Positions 35,956-43,786 of a DNA stretch of 45,579 nucleotides are shown here, one piece after another. The stretch's first letter is position 1, and each line of letters starts with the position of its first letter. Location: assembly GCA_018005585.1 (NCBI GenBank), contig JAGMZX010000002.1, positions 48,078-93,656 of the forward strand, in the 5' to 3' direction. The notes under the pieces are model-generated. The model had not been told where the DNA came from. It saw only the letters and a list, made by a program, of their open reading frames with translations, and made no database searches. The stretch comes from Candidatus Hydrogenedentota bacterium (GTDB taxonomy: Bacteria > Hydrogenedentota > Hydrogenedentia > Hydrogenedentales > JAGMZX01). Made by a program: the position numbers and the translations under genes.

Positions 35956-35994
35956 CGAGCCGTCGGCTGATAAGGCCGGCGGCTCGTTGTGTCT
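35956..35994 (+). terminator. Terminator after the Glu-Gly-linker protein gene
   Basis: CGAGCCGTCGG (35956-35966) pairs with CCGGCGGCTCG (35976-35986) across a 9-nt loop with one G-U pair, followed by TTGTGTCT. It lies about 40 bp after the stop codon. The T-tract is moderate. Confidence 0.7.
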
Positions 35995-36145
35995 ATACGA
36001 AGGCAAGAAAGGGCCGCGGTATCCAGAAAGAAGCGAAACCTGGACCGGGCCATCTGCCCCCTGACCGGTCAACATGCCGGCTTGGGATTACCAACGTGCT
36101 ACAGTTGCATATTCCTGCACGAGTAGGCCACCGAATCCGGAGGAG

Positions 36146-36172
36146 CGCGAGCACCTGATCCGGGTGCTCGCG
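36146..36172. repeat. 10-bp palindromic stem inside the IS left end
   Basis: CGCGAGCACC (36146-36155) and GGTGCTCGCG (36163-36172) form a perfect stem with a 7-nt loop. It belongs to the repeated end sequences of the IS21-like element and resembles the GCTCGCGAGC palindromes at its right end. Confidence 0.7.
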
Positions 36173-36328
36173 AGTGGCGGAACGGTGAGCACGATCGGAT
36201 AGTCCGCAGGATGAGACAGTCCGCAGGGGGGGTGCTTCAAAGCAGCTGTTTTGTATCAGTCCATTGTCGTGGGAGTGAGGGCAACCGGGGGGGCGGTTCC
36301 CCTCCCGGAGCGTAGCGACGGATGGCGT

Positions 36329-36589
36329 TCAACCCTCTTGGAGTTTCTTGCGTTTCTTCCTGAGGGAATCTCCCTTGAGAGCGATCTTGCGGGTGTCGTG
36401 CACGAGTCTGTCAAGGACGGCGTCGGCGCGCGAGGGGGTGCCGATGATGGTGTGCCACTTTTCGACGGGAATCTGGCTGGCAATCAGCGTAGAGCGCGGG
36501 TCGTAGCGGTCCTTCGTGAGTTCGTGAATATGCCGGCGCTGGTCGGCAAACAGTCCTTGTGTGATGTCTCCCTGATAGGCCCATTCCAC
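36329..36589 (-). pseudogene. istB fragment (IS21 transposition helper ATPase, C-terminal part)
   Basis: The 86-residue frame ends with the conserved IstB C-terminus: KDRYDPRSTLIASQIPVEKW, then IIGTPSRADAVLDRLVHDTRKIALKGDSLRKKR. The AAA+ Walker A and B motifs and the N-terminal domain are missing; the frame runs upstream straight into the element's right-end repeats. It cannot act as a helper ATPase. This is a clear pseudogene produced by internal deletion. Confidence 0.85.
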
Positions 36590-36664
36590 CGCTCGCGAGC
36601 GTCGGATTCACTGCTCGCGAGCAGCCGGAATCACTGCTCGCGCCCGGAATACGCAACAGTAACA

Positions 36665-37032
36665 TCACTGGTGTGAAATCCCCACCGGTTAAAGAACCCG
36701 CCGTATCCGATACCTTCGTATCAGTCTCTCCACGATACGCGACCGCACGCCCCTTCAAGAAGGACAGCAAGTCCTGTGGTTCTTCCGGAACGAGTGTGGA
36801 GCATTTGCAGGTTTCGAGCGCCCGGTGCCAAGACCCCGAGACGACGCAGACGCCATGATACCAACAGTGTGCAGCCTTCCGTCGCGGCCCGGCACAGCGA
36901 CCGGAAGCGGGACGGATTCCCGTTCTTCGCCGAAAGCGCACAAGGTGCTGTCGAGCTATGACCTGTGCCGAAAACCGGGATTCTGTTCCACACTCAATTC
37001 GGAGGAACCGGTCTTGTTTCTCGAGCGGAGAC
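36665..37032. other. Spacer between IS remnant and redox operon
   Basis: Only short overlapping frames with no recognisable domain occur here. The composition is less GC-biased in codon third positions than the neighbouring genes, which suggests decayed sequence. No terminator hairpin for the redox operon was convincing. Confidence 0.4.
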
Positions 37033-38619
37033 CTATCCGAGAATGGATATTGCGTCTTCGGAATCAACATCCATGATGTAGCGTATCCCGGAGATTTCAG
37101 CTGCCTCATGAGTCAGAGCCGCGATATCATCGCGCGAAACATGCGATAGAGAGAACTTTCGGCTTCCGGCCATGAGCTGGCGCAGTCCTTGGGCCAGACG
37201 TTCGTAGTATGTGTACAGACCCAATGCACCCGTGGGGACCTTTTCGAAGCTGTCCTTATCCAGCTTCTTGCGCAGTTCAACGGCCGTAACAAAGATTTCC
37301 TCTTTAGAACTGCCAAACCGCGAAATGTACACCGGTACCTGCCGCGAGTCGATGGTGCGGCCAATGGTCTTGCCCACCATGGCGGCCGCGATGGGCGCTC
37401 GCGCCATTCCTACCAGTTTTACGAAGGGCGCGCCAAGCGCGAGACCCTTGAAGATCTGGTCTTCAAATGAGAATCCGCCGGCCACGGCCAATGCGGGCAC
37501 GTAGTCCCCGCGGTCCGCCAGGCGTTTCGCATATTGGTACAGGAGGGTATGGAGGTAAACGGGCGGCACGCCCCATTCGTTCATCATGCGCCAAGGACTC
37601 ATGCCGGTGCCGCCGCCCGCGCCGTCGACGGTAAGGAGGTCGAGCTTGTACCGCGACACGTAACGGACCGCGCGCGCCAGGTCCGCGGGTCTGTAGGCGC
37701 CCGTCTTGAGGAAGATGTATTGGGCGCCGGCGCTCCGCAACTCCTCGATGCGCCTGGCGAAACACTCCTCTTCGACCATGCCAACCCGAGAGTGGCGTTC
37801 GAACGCCTTGAATGCGCCGTTCTCGAACGCCTTGATGATGGCGGGATCGGTCGGGTTGGGTAACACGACGTATCCGCGTTCATGCAGGAGCTGCGCTTTC
37901 TTGAGGTCATCAATCTTGACCTCGCCGCCGATGTCCTTCGCGCCCTGTCCCCATTTGAGTTCGACGCATTTCACGCCGAGTTTTTCTATGGCATATTCAA
38001 GGACTCCCAGGCGGCTGTCTTCGACGTTAGCCTGCACGATGATCGCCCCGTAGCCGTCCCGCTGGTGCTCCTGGTACAACTTGACGCGCCTTTTCAGGTC
38101 CACGGTATCCACCACGCGCCCATTCTTGACGACGGCGTCGACGTCCATTCCAACAACGTTTTCGCCGATGGTAAGCCCTGTTCCGGCGAGCGCGGACCCG
38201 ATTGCCAGCCCGTCCCAGTTGTTCTTGGCGACGTCTGTTGAGCCAATACCTGGAATGTGCCATGGCACGCGATACTTGATGCCATTGTCATGACCGAACC
38301 GCACCTCGAGGTTGACGGCGGGGAAAATTGCCTTGTCGCTATCGGCGTCAATCCCGTGCGCGCCCACCGCGGTGCCCATGATGTTGAAGTGCGAATAATC
38401 AACGGGGTACGTCTTCTCGCCGGCCGCCGTGATTACGCCGAACGGCTGGGGATACAAGACCTCGTGGCCGCGATAGGCGGATTTGCCCACTTCGCACATG
38501 CCGATGCAGCCGTCCACGCAGGTCACGCAAAGACCGGATGCCGGCACGATGGAATCCGTGGTGCGATTCTTGGTCAAGGTGGCCGCCGAGGAGTTTATTC
38601 TGGAGAAGGTACTGGGCAT
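37033..38619 (-). CDS. FMN-binding glutamate-synthase-family protein with N-terminal Fe-S motif
   Basis: 528 residues; the ATG at 38619 has AAGGAAG 8 nt upstream. The body is the alpha/beta barrel of the glutamate synthase FMN domain (LTVDGAGGGTGMSPWRMMNEWGVP; AVAGGFSFEDQIFKGLALGAPFVKL). The Cys segment that binds the [3Fe-4S] cluster in true GltB (CxxxxxCxxxxCPVG type) is absent: the equivalent stretch reads KLVGMARAPIAAAMVGKTIG. Instead Cys31, 34, 38 and 42 form CxxCxxxCxxxC near the N-terminus. No glutaminase or GXGXG subunit lies nearby, so glutamate synthesis from glutamine is unlikely without partners elsewhere. It is last in the redox operon and probably takes electrons from the NuoE/F/G-like subunits onto FMN. 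The acceptor is unknown. Confidence 0.8.
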   Translation of the reverse strand: MPSTFSRINSSAATLTKNRTTDSIVPASGLCVTCVDGCIGMCEVGKSAYRGHEVLYPQPFGVITAAGEKTYPVDYSHFNIMGTAVGAHGIDADSDKAIFPAVNLEVRFGHDNGIKYRVPWHIPGIGSTDVAKNNWDGLAIGSALAGTGLTIGENVVGMDVDAVVKNGRVVDTVDLKRRVKLYQEHQRDGYGAIIVQANVEDSRLGVLEYAIEKLGVKCVELKWGQGAKDIGGEVKIDDLKKAQLLHERGYVVLPNPTDPAIIKAFENGAFKAFERHSRVGMVEEECFARRIEELRSAGAQYIFLKTGAYRPADLARAVRYVSRYKLDLLTVDGAGGGTGMSPWRMMNEWGVPPVYLHTLLYQYAKRLADRGDYVPALAVAGGFSFEDQIFKGLALGAPFVKLVGMARAPIAAAMVGKTIGRTIDSRQVPVYISRFGSSKEEIFVTAVELRKKLDKDSFEKVPTGALGLYTYYERLAQGLRQLMAGSRKFSLSHVSRDDIAALTHEAAEISGIRYIMDVDSEDAISILG

Positions 38620-38642
38620 TGTCTTTGCTTCCTTTCCGTAGC

Positions 38643-39329
38643 TCAGTCGCTTTGCCGCTCGCAGGCAACGCAAGGCGTCATGTAACACATCATGTCATCA
38701 AAGGGTTCTTTTTGTAAGCAGGGCGGGGAGAGGTTGGCGCAGGCGCCGCAAACGGCCTTGTCGGGCTCCACATAGGTGCAGCGAAGCTGACAGGCAGGAC
38801 AGACATACATGCAGGCGCCGCACAACCGGCATTGGTCCGAATGTTTGTCGAAAGGCGTGCCGATGCTTCTCTTCTCGCCGCGATAACGGAAACCGATGGC
38901 TTTCGCCATCATTTGTTCTTCGCATACCCGCACGCACAGGCCGCACAGGATGCAATCTTCGTGCTCTTGGCGAAACCGCTGTTGCCGTACATCGTGGGCC
39001 GACGCGAGGTCCTGTATCACCTTCGATTGCGGGCAGGAAGCCAGCAACAACTCGAGGACCATCTTGCGGGCCCGGACCACCCGGCTGGACGCCGTCCGCA
39101 CCCGGAGGCCTTCTTCCACAGGGTACGTGCACGAACTGACGAGCTTGGCGCGCGGCCCTTCGCCAATCTCGACCACGCACAGGCGGCAGGCTCCGTACGG
39201 CGACAAGCCGTCCATATGGCAAAGCGTTGGAATCGGGAATCCCAGGAACCGCGCCGCCTCCAGAACCGTCATGCCCTTCTCGACCGATACCAGGAGCCCG
39301 TTAATGGTGACGTTAACCATTCCATTCAT
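38643..39329 (-). CDS. NuoG/HoxU-like iron-sulfur subunit
   Basis: 228 residues. The N-terminal [2Fe-2S] ferredoxin domain has Cys in PTLCHMDGLSPYGACRLCVVE and the later SSCTYP. A short His/Cys linker region follows. Two [4Fe-4S] sets follow: CILCGLCVRVC and CRLCGACMYVCPAC. Three more Cys motifs occur near the end (CGAC, PPC, CYMTPCVAC). This is the electron-wire module of NuoG, HoxU and the N-terminus of [FeFe]-hydrogenase HydA, but no hydrogenase or molybdopterin domain is attached. It would carry electrons from the NuoF-like flavin to the glutamate-synthase-like protein. AGGAGG lies 11 nt before the ATG. Confidence 0.85.
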   Translation of the reverse strand: MNGMVNVTINGLLVSVEKGMTVLEAARFLGFPIPTLCHMDGLSPYGACRLCVVEIGEGPRAKLVSSCTYPVEEGLRVRTASSRVVRARKMVLELLLASCPQSKVIQDLASAHDVRQQRFRQEHEDCILCGLCVRVCEEQMMAKAIGFRYRGEKRSIGTPFDKHSDQCRLCGACMYVCPACQLRCTYVEPDKAVCGACANLSPPCLQKEPFDDMMCYMTPCVACERQSD

Positions 39330-39353
39330 GCTCTGAGCGACCTCCTCGCCTTG

Positions 39354-41201
39354 CTAGGCGACCTCCACGGCATCGCGCTTGCAGACAGTCCGGCACGTCC
39401 CGCACTTGATGCATTTCGTTGCGTCAATGACCTGTCGCTGCTTGGGGTCTCCCGAGATGGCGTCCGCGGGGCAGTTCGTGACGCACGCCCGACAGCCGGA
39501 ACAGTTGTCGTTGATCGAAAATGAAATCAGCGGCTTGCAGACACCGGCGCGGCAACGGCGATGTTCGATATGTTCCAGGTATTCATCCCGGAAGTACCGC
39601 AGTGTCGAAAGAACCGGGTTGGCGGCGGTCTGGCCAAGGCCGCACATGGTCGTATCCTTCACCACGAGGGCCAGTTCTTCCAAGAGGGCCAACTGCCCCG
39701 AGGTCCCGCGGCCCTGCGAGATGTCGTCCAGGATCTCGTGCATCCGCTGGGTTCCTTTGCGGCACGTAAAGCATTTCCCGCACGATTCGTCTTTCAGAAA
39801 CCCCATGAAGTACTTCGCAACATCGATGATGCAGGTGCCCTCGTCCATCACGATCATGCCGCCCGACCCCATGATCGACCCCGCTTTGGCGAGACTGTCA
39901 TAGTCGATGGGAAGGTCGAACCGCGCAGCAGGAATACAACCGCCGGAGGGCCCGCCGGTCTGGACGGCTTTGATCGCAGCCTTGCCAACGGGACCGCCGC
40001 CAATCTCGTTGACGATTTCGGCGATGGTGATTCCCATGGGGACTTCCACCAGACCCGTGTTCCGGATCTTGCCGACCAGGCTGAAAATCTTCGTGCCGGA
40101 ATTCTGTTTCGTGCCGACTCGGGAAAAGCCGGCGGCGCCCTGTTCCACGATAATGGGTATGTTGGCCCAGGTCTCGACATTATTTATGCAGGTAGGCTTG
40201 CCCAGGATGCCTTCCTGGATGGGGAACGGGGGCCGCTGACGCGGTTCGCCCATGCATCCTTCAATGGAGCGGATCAGGGCGGTTTCCTCGCCGCACACGA
40301 ACGCCCCCGCGCCTTGGACAACCTGGATGTCAAACGAGAACTCCGTGCCAAGTATGCGTTCCCCGCACAATCCGAGCGCGCGCGCCTGCTCGAGTGCCGT
40401 GTGAACATGCTTGATGGCCAGAGGGTATTCGTTGCGGACATAGAGAATGCCGTGCGTGGCGCCCGTTGCGTAGGCGCCAATCAACATGCCCTCCAGGATG
40501 CTGTGAGGGTTGCCCTCGAGCACGCTGCGGTCCATGTAGGCTCCCGGGTCGCCTTCATCGGCGTTGCATACGAGGTATTTGCCATGTGCGCCGGGTTGCT
40601 TTGCCAGCAGTTCCCATTTAAGGCCCGTGGGAAAACCCGCGCCGCCGCGCCCCCGAAGCCCTGACGATTTCACTTCGCCGAGTACCCATTCGGGCCCGCC
40701 CCGCTCCAATACCTTGAGCAGCGCGGTATATCCTCCGGCTCGGAGGTACGATTCAGTGTCTTCCGGGTCCACTTGCTCATTCAGGGCAAGAATGGACCGG
40801 CGTTGCTTCTTGAAGAAAGGCACATCCTTCTGGCAGGGGATGCGTGTGCCCGTGGCGGCGTCAGCCCACACGAGGTCTTCCAGAACTTCCCCCAGCCCGG
40901 CGGCTTCGACCAGCCTTTCGGCGTCCGCGGTCTTCACTCGTGGGTAGAATATGCCCTCCGGTTCCATCAGGATGGACGGTTCCATCTCACAAAAGCCGTG
41001 ACACCCGGTGACGCGGACGTGAACCTGACCCGCGAGACCGCTCCGCAACAATGCTTCGCGAACCGCGCGGACCAGTTCACCGGCGCCACTGGCACGGCCG
41101 CAGGTACCGGTGGGAATGACGATGGTGCGGCGTTTCAAGTCGGCAGTATCGCGCAGATTCGCTTTGAGGGCATACAAATCTCGCACTGAGTCTAATCTCA
41201 T
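39354..41201 (-). CDS. NuoF/HydB-like NADH-oxidising flavoprotein
   Basis: 615 residues with the HydB/HndC layout. The N-terminal thioredoxin-like [2Fe-2S] domain (about 25-110) shows only three obvious ligands (GTCGRASGA, GCHGFCE). The NuoF core has GRGGAGFPTGLKW (FMN), NADEGDPGAYMDR (NADH) and CGKCFTCRKGT (the [4Fe-4S] near the flavin). The C-terminal ferredoxin domain has two clusters (CSGCRACVTNCP, CIKCGTCRTVC). Such proteins oxidise NADH, or bifurcate electrons between NADH and ferredoxin, in complexes with NuoE- and NuoG/HydA-like partners, which flank it here. It starts 15 bp after the NuoE-like gene stop. Confidence 0.92.
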   Translation of the reverse strand: MRLDSVRDLYALKANLRDTADLKRRTIVIPTGTCGRASGAGELVRAVREALLRSGLAGQVHVRVTGCHGFCEMEPSILMEPEGIFYPRVKTADAERLVEAAGLGEVLEDLVWADAATGTRIPCQKDVPFFKKQRRSILALNEQVDPEDTESYLRAGGYTALLKVLERGGPEWVLGEVKSSGLRGRGGAGFPTGLKWELLAKQPGAHGKYLVCNADEGDPGAYMDRSVLEGNPHSILEGMLIGAYATGATHGILYVRNEYPLAIKHVHTALEQARALGLCGERILGTEFSFDIQVVQGAGAFVCGEETALIRSIEGCMGEPRQRPPFPIQEGILGKPTCINNVETWANIPIIVEQGAAGFSRVGTKQNSGTKIFSLVGKIRNTGLVEVPMGITIAEIVNEIGGGPVGKAAIKAVQTGGPSGGCIPAARFDLPIDYDSLAKAGSIMGSGGMIVMDEGTCIIDVAKYFMGFLKDESCGKCFTCRKGTQRMHEILDDISQGRGTSGQLALLEELALVVKDTTMCGLGQTAANPVLSTLRYFRDEYLEHIEHRRCRAGVCKPLISFSINDNCSGCRACVTNCPADAISGDPKQRQVIDATKCIKCGTCRTVCKRDAVEVA

Positions 41202-41216
41202 CGGCAGGCGGATCCT

Positions 41217-41732
41217 TTATATGCTAGAGGCAGCCACCTTCACTTGTGCGGCCGGCAACTCGTGTTGGGTTCGGAGCTTTCTCAGGAGCTTCCTCACCCC
41301 GGCCCCGTCCACCTTCGAATGGTAAACCCCATCCGCAACGACGATGGGCCCGAGGGCGCACGCGCCCAGGCAATTCACCGTTTCCAGCGTGAACTCGCCA
41401 TCCTCGGTGGTTTCACCCGCCTTGATGCCCAGTTGCCGCTCCAATTCCTCTGCAACCGTGGGCCCCCCGCGGACATGGCAGGCTGTGCCAAGACACGCGC
41501 ACAAATAGTGTTTCCCCCGTGGCTTGAGGCAGAACGATCTATAGAATGTCGCCACTCCGTAAAGGTCTACCAGCGAACGGCGGGTCATGTCTGACACTAC
41601 CCTGAGCGCAGGCTCGGGAAGATACCCGTGTATTGTCTGGATTTCCTCCAGAATCGCGATTATCCCGCCGCAATCGGCATCATGCCTCTTGATGATTTCC
41701 AGGATCTCTTGCCGGTCCACACATCTTTCCAA
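41217..41732 (-). CDS. NuoE/HydC-like [2Fe-2S] subunit
   Basis: 171 residues. A helical N-terminal part with the family pattern GGIIAILEEIQTIHGYLPEPALRVV precedes a thioredoxin-like fold with ligands CLGTACHVRGG (C-x4-C) and CLGACALGP (C-x3-C). NuoE/HydC subunits bind tightly to NuoF/HydB. It is second in the operon, 36 bp after the Cys-rich gene. Confidence 0.93.
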   Translation of the reverse strand: MERCVDRQEILEIIKRHDADCGGIIAILEEIQTIHGYLPEPALRVVSDMTRRSLVDLYGVATFYRSFCLKPRGKHYLCACLGTACHVRGGPTVAEELERQLGIKAGETTEDGEFTLETVNCLGACALGPIVVADGVYHSKVDGAGVRKLLRKLRTQHELPAAQVKVAASSI

Positions 41733-41768
41733 GGGTTTCTCTCCATCCTTCCGGTTGCCCGCCGTGGC

Positions 41769-42038
41769 TCAGCGGTACTCCTCGCAGTGCCACACGCCCC
41801 CCTCGAGTTGGAAAAACAGACATGACCTGCGATTTGCGCAGTCCACACAAATGCCATGAAGCCGGCCAAGGTCGCGCAGGCTGATGTCACTTGTTCTCTT
41901 TGCGTTTTCGGGCGCGGGAAGCTGGAGGCCTTCATACGAGCCGCATGTCACGACGGGCTCTCCCGACTCGGCCGGAATCGCGCACCCCGCTCCCCACTTG
42001 CACTTGCTGCACAATGGTACGGTTGATTGTATGTTCAT
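41769..42038 (-). CDS. Small protein with two Cys4 motifs, first gene of the redox operon
   Basis: 89 residues from the ATG at 42038, which lies 30 nt after the predicted sigma-54 start and has GGCAGGA upstream. Two similar modules are visible: Cys10, 13, 19, 32 (CSKCKWGAGC, then a single C) and Cys64, 67, 73, 85 (CVDCANRRSC, then HCEEY). Each could bind zinc or an Fe-S cluster. The protein is hydrophilic and cytosolic, and I know no named family for it. First place in an operon of Fe-S electron carriers suggests a small electron carrier, cluster donor or assembly factor; that is inference. Confidence 0.75.
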   Translation of the reverse strand: MNIQSTVPLCSKCKWGAGCAIPAESGEPVVTCGSYEGLQLPAPENAKRTSDISLRDLGRLHGICVDCANRRSCLFFQLEGGVWHCEEYR

Positions 42039-42079
42039 CGTGTGGGGTCCTGCCTCAACGCCGAATACTGCTTGGGAAT

Positions 42080-42095
42080 AGCAGATCTCATACCA
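42080..42095 (-). promoter_or_regulatory. Predicted sigma-54 promoter of the redox operon
   Basis: On the minus strand TGGTATGAGATCTGCT has the required GG-N10-GC and fits the relaxed consensus TGGYRYRNNNNYYGCW. It deviates from the strict form at two positions (C4 to T, T12 to C). A start near 42068 leaves a 30-nt leader. Confidence 0.6.
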
Positions 42096-42200
42096 ATGAG
42101 ATCCTGCCGCCAAAATGGCCCTGTTTCCTGAGCCTCAGTACCTTGAAGTCCGGCTTCTGTCAAGAACAAGAAGAAGTCATTGAACGATCCGCATAAACAA

Positions 42201-42231
42201 TTGCAGTGCAAGTACTTATATTGTGTGACAA
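42201..42231. promoter_or_regulatory. Paired dyads, candidate enhancer for the NtrC-type regulator
   Basis: TTGCAGTGCAA (42201-42211) and TTGTGTGACAA (42221-42231) both have the form TTG-N5-CAA, with centres 20 bp apart, about two helical turns. They lie roughly 135-165 bp upstream of the predicted start, a normal distance for sigma-54 activator sites. Confidence 0.5.
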
Positions 42232-42409
42232 CTGTGGGGTTTCTTCCCGATTCTCTGGTTTCTGGGCAACGCCCGCGTCACCCTCTATTCTGCGTGGAAG
42301 CAGGAGGAACTCACTTGGCGGAATATGGACGGACAGCGGGGAGATTTCGCCCGCCGGGGAAAAACTCCCCAGTTTCCCTGAGTGCGCGAGAACGTCCGGG
42401 GAAGGCTGG

Positions 42410-43786
42410 TCAGCGCTGACCTGGCTTGGGGGAGTCACCCTGCCCGTCGAGGACGGCTGTGACCTTGTCCCGCAAAGTCTTACGGTCGATACCGAGGATT
42501 TTCGCGGCCTGCGTCTTGTTGCCGCCCAGGCTGGCAAGCACGTTGCTGACGTACTCGGCTTCGACTTCCGCCAGGGTGCGGTCGAGGCCAGTTCTGCTCA
42601 AGGGCGAGAAGCGCATGAGCGGCGGCAGGTCCGGCGCGTCGATGATATCGCCGTCCGTCATGAGAACGAGCCGCTGGACGACGTTCTCCAGTTCGCGGAC
42701 GTTGCCGGGCCATTCGTAGTTCCTCAAGACGGCCATCGACCGGTCCGAAAAGCGGGGTTCAGTGCGGCCGAGCTCGGCGGCAAATCGCCTGGCAAAATGC
42801 CTGGCCAGCAGCAGGATGTCTTCTCCGCGCTCCCGCAGGGGGGGCAGGACAAGGGTAATGACGTTCAGCCGGTAGAACAGGTCTTTTCGAAAAGCATCCT
42901 TTTTTACGAGTCCCAGGAGGTCCTTATTGGTGGCGGCCACGATGCGGACATCCACTTTGCGGGCCCGGCTTGACCCGACCATGCAGACCTCCTTGTCCTG
43001 CAGGACCCGCAGCAGCTTCACCTGCATCGGGACGCTCGTTTCGCTGACCTCGTCCAGGAAGATGGTCCCTCCGTCCGCCGAATGAAAGAAGCCGGCTCGC
43101 GCTTCGGTGGCGCCGGTGAACGCGCCCTTGACGTGCCCGAAAAGCTCGCTTTCCAGCAAGCCGTCTGGGATGCCGCCGCAGTTGACGGGCACAAACGGGG
43201 CCGCCGAGCGCGCGCTACCATAGTGGATCGCGCGCGCCACCAGTTCTTTCCCCGTGCCGCTCTCCCCTGTGATCAAGACCGTGGCCGAGGTGGAGGCCGC
43301 TTTCCGCACCGCGCGGAGGATCTTCCGCATGGCTTCCGATTCCCCCAGCAACCCGTGACGCATCGTGGCTGCCGGCATGCCGGCGGAGTTGCCGAATCGG
43401 CGGACCCGCAGTTTTTCGAGGGCCCGCTTTACGGCTGCGGAAAGTTCCGCGTCAGTAAACGGCTTCGCAACATATTCCTCGGCGCCGGTCTTGATCGCCT
43501 GCACCGCACCCTCAATCGACGGGTAACCGGTAATCATCATGACCTCGGTGTCGCGGTAATTTTCCCGGACGTGTCGCACGAGGTCCATGCCGCTGACCTT
43601 GGGCATCTTGAGGTCCGTGATAACCAAGTCCACCTTGACTGATTTCAATAGTTCGGCCGCGCCCGCGACACCCGGCGCCGTCAACACGTCATACCCTTCG
43701 GCAGACAGATTTCGCTGCAGGACTTCAAGGGTTAGTGGGGAATCGTCTACGACCAGGATCCGTGACCTATCCGCTTTCTTGGCCAT
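42410..43786 (-). CDS. NtrC-family sigma-54-dependent response regulator
   Basis: 458 residues from the ATG with GGAGG 9 nt upstream. The receiver domain (about 8-120) has Asp58 as phosphate acceptor (VITDLKMPK). The AAA+ domain has Walker A GESGTGKE, an intact GAFTGA loop for contacting sigma-54, and the [15 protein letters not shown] segment. The C-terminal Fis-type HTH is [20 protein letters not shown]. It is co-transcribed with the histidine kinase (20-bp overlap) and lies directly upstream of the redox operon, whose promoter is of the sigma-54 type, so that operon is its likely target. Confidence 0.93.
   Translation of the reverse strand: MAKKADRSRILVVDDSPLTLEVLQRNLSAEGYDVLTAPGVAGAAELLKSVKVDLVITDLKMPKVSGMDLVRHVRENYRDTEVMMITGYPSIEGAVQAIKTGAEEYVAKPFTDAELSAAVKRALEKLRVRRFGNSAGMPAATMRHGLLGESEAMRKILRAVRKAASTSATVLITGESGTGKELVARAIHYGSARSAAPFVPVNCGGIPDGLLESELFGHVKGAFTGATEARAGFFHSADGGTIFLDEVSETSVPMQVKLLRVLQDKEVCMVGSSRARKVDVRIVAATNKDLLGLVKKDAFRKDLFYRLNVITLVLPPLRERGEDILLLARHFARRFAAELGRTEPRFSDRSMAVLRNYEWPGNVRELENVVQRLVLMTDGDIIDAPDLPPLMRFSPLSRTGLDRTLAEVEAEYVSNVLASLGGNKTQAAKILGIDRKTLRDKVTAVLDGQGDSPKPGQR

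Larger units (their letters stand above)
36097..36664 (-). mobile_element. Internally deleted IS21-family element
   Basis: Inverted ends are recognisable. The left end reads TGCTACAGTTGCATATTCC inward from 36097; the right end reads TGTTACTGTTGCGTATTCCG inward from 36664 on the minus strand. Each end holds further copies of a GAATCCGG-like motif spaced with GCTCGCGAGC-type palindromes: left near 36132 and 36156, right near 36603-36650. Multiple end repeats are typical of IS21. The only coding remnant is the 3' part of istB, so istA and most of istB (roughly 1.5-2 kb) are gone. No clear target duplication remains (flanks CAACG and TCACT). Confidence 0.75.
42039..42409. other. Regulatory intergenic region of the redox operon
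   Basis: 371 bp between the NtrC-type regulator stop and the operon's first gene. It contains the sigma-54 promoter and two TTG-N5-CAA dyads, listed separately. A small GGGGA/TCCCC hairpin with a T-rich loop near 42355-42372 may end the regulator transcript. No ORF is convincing. Confidence 0.55.

Noticed and set aside
36665-37032. Short frames on both strands between the IS remnant and the glutamate-synthase-like gene
   Set aside because: They are short, overlapping and without any recognisable domain or ribosome-binding site.
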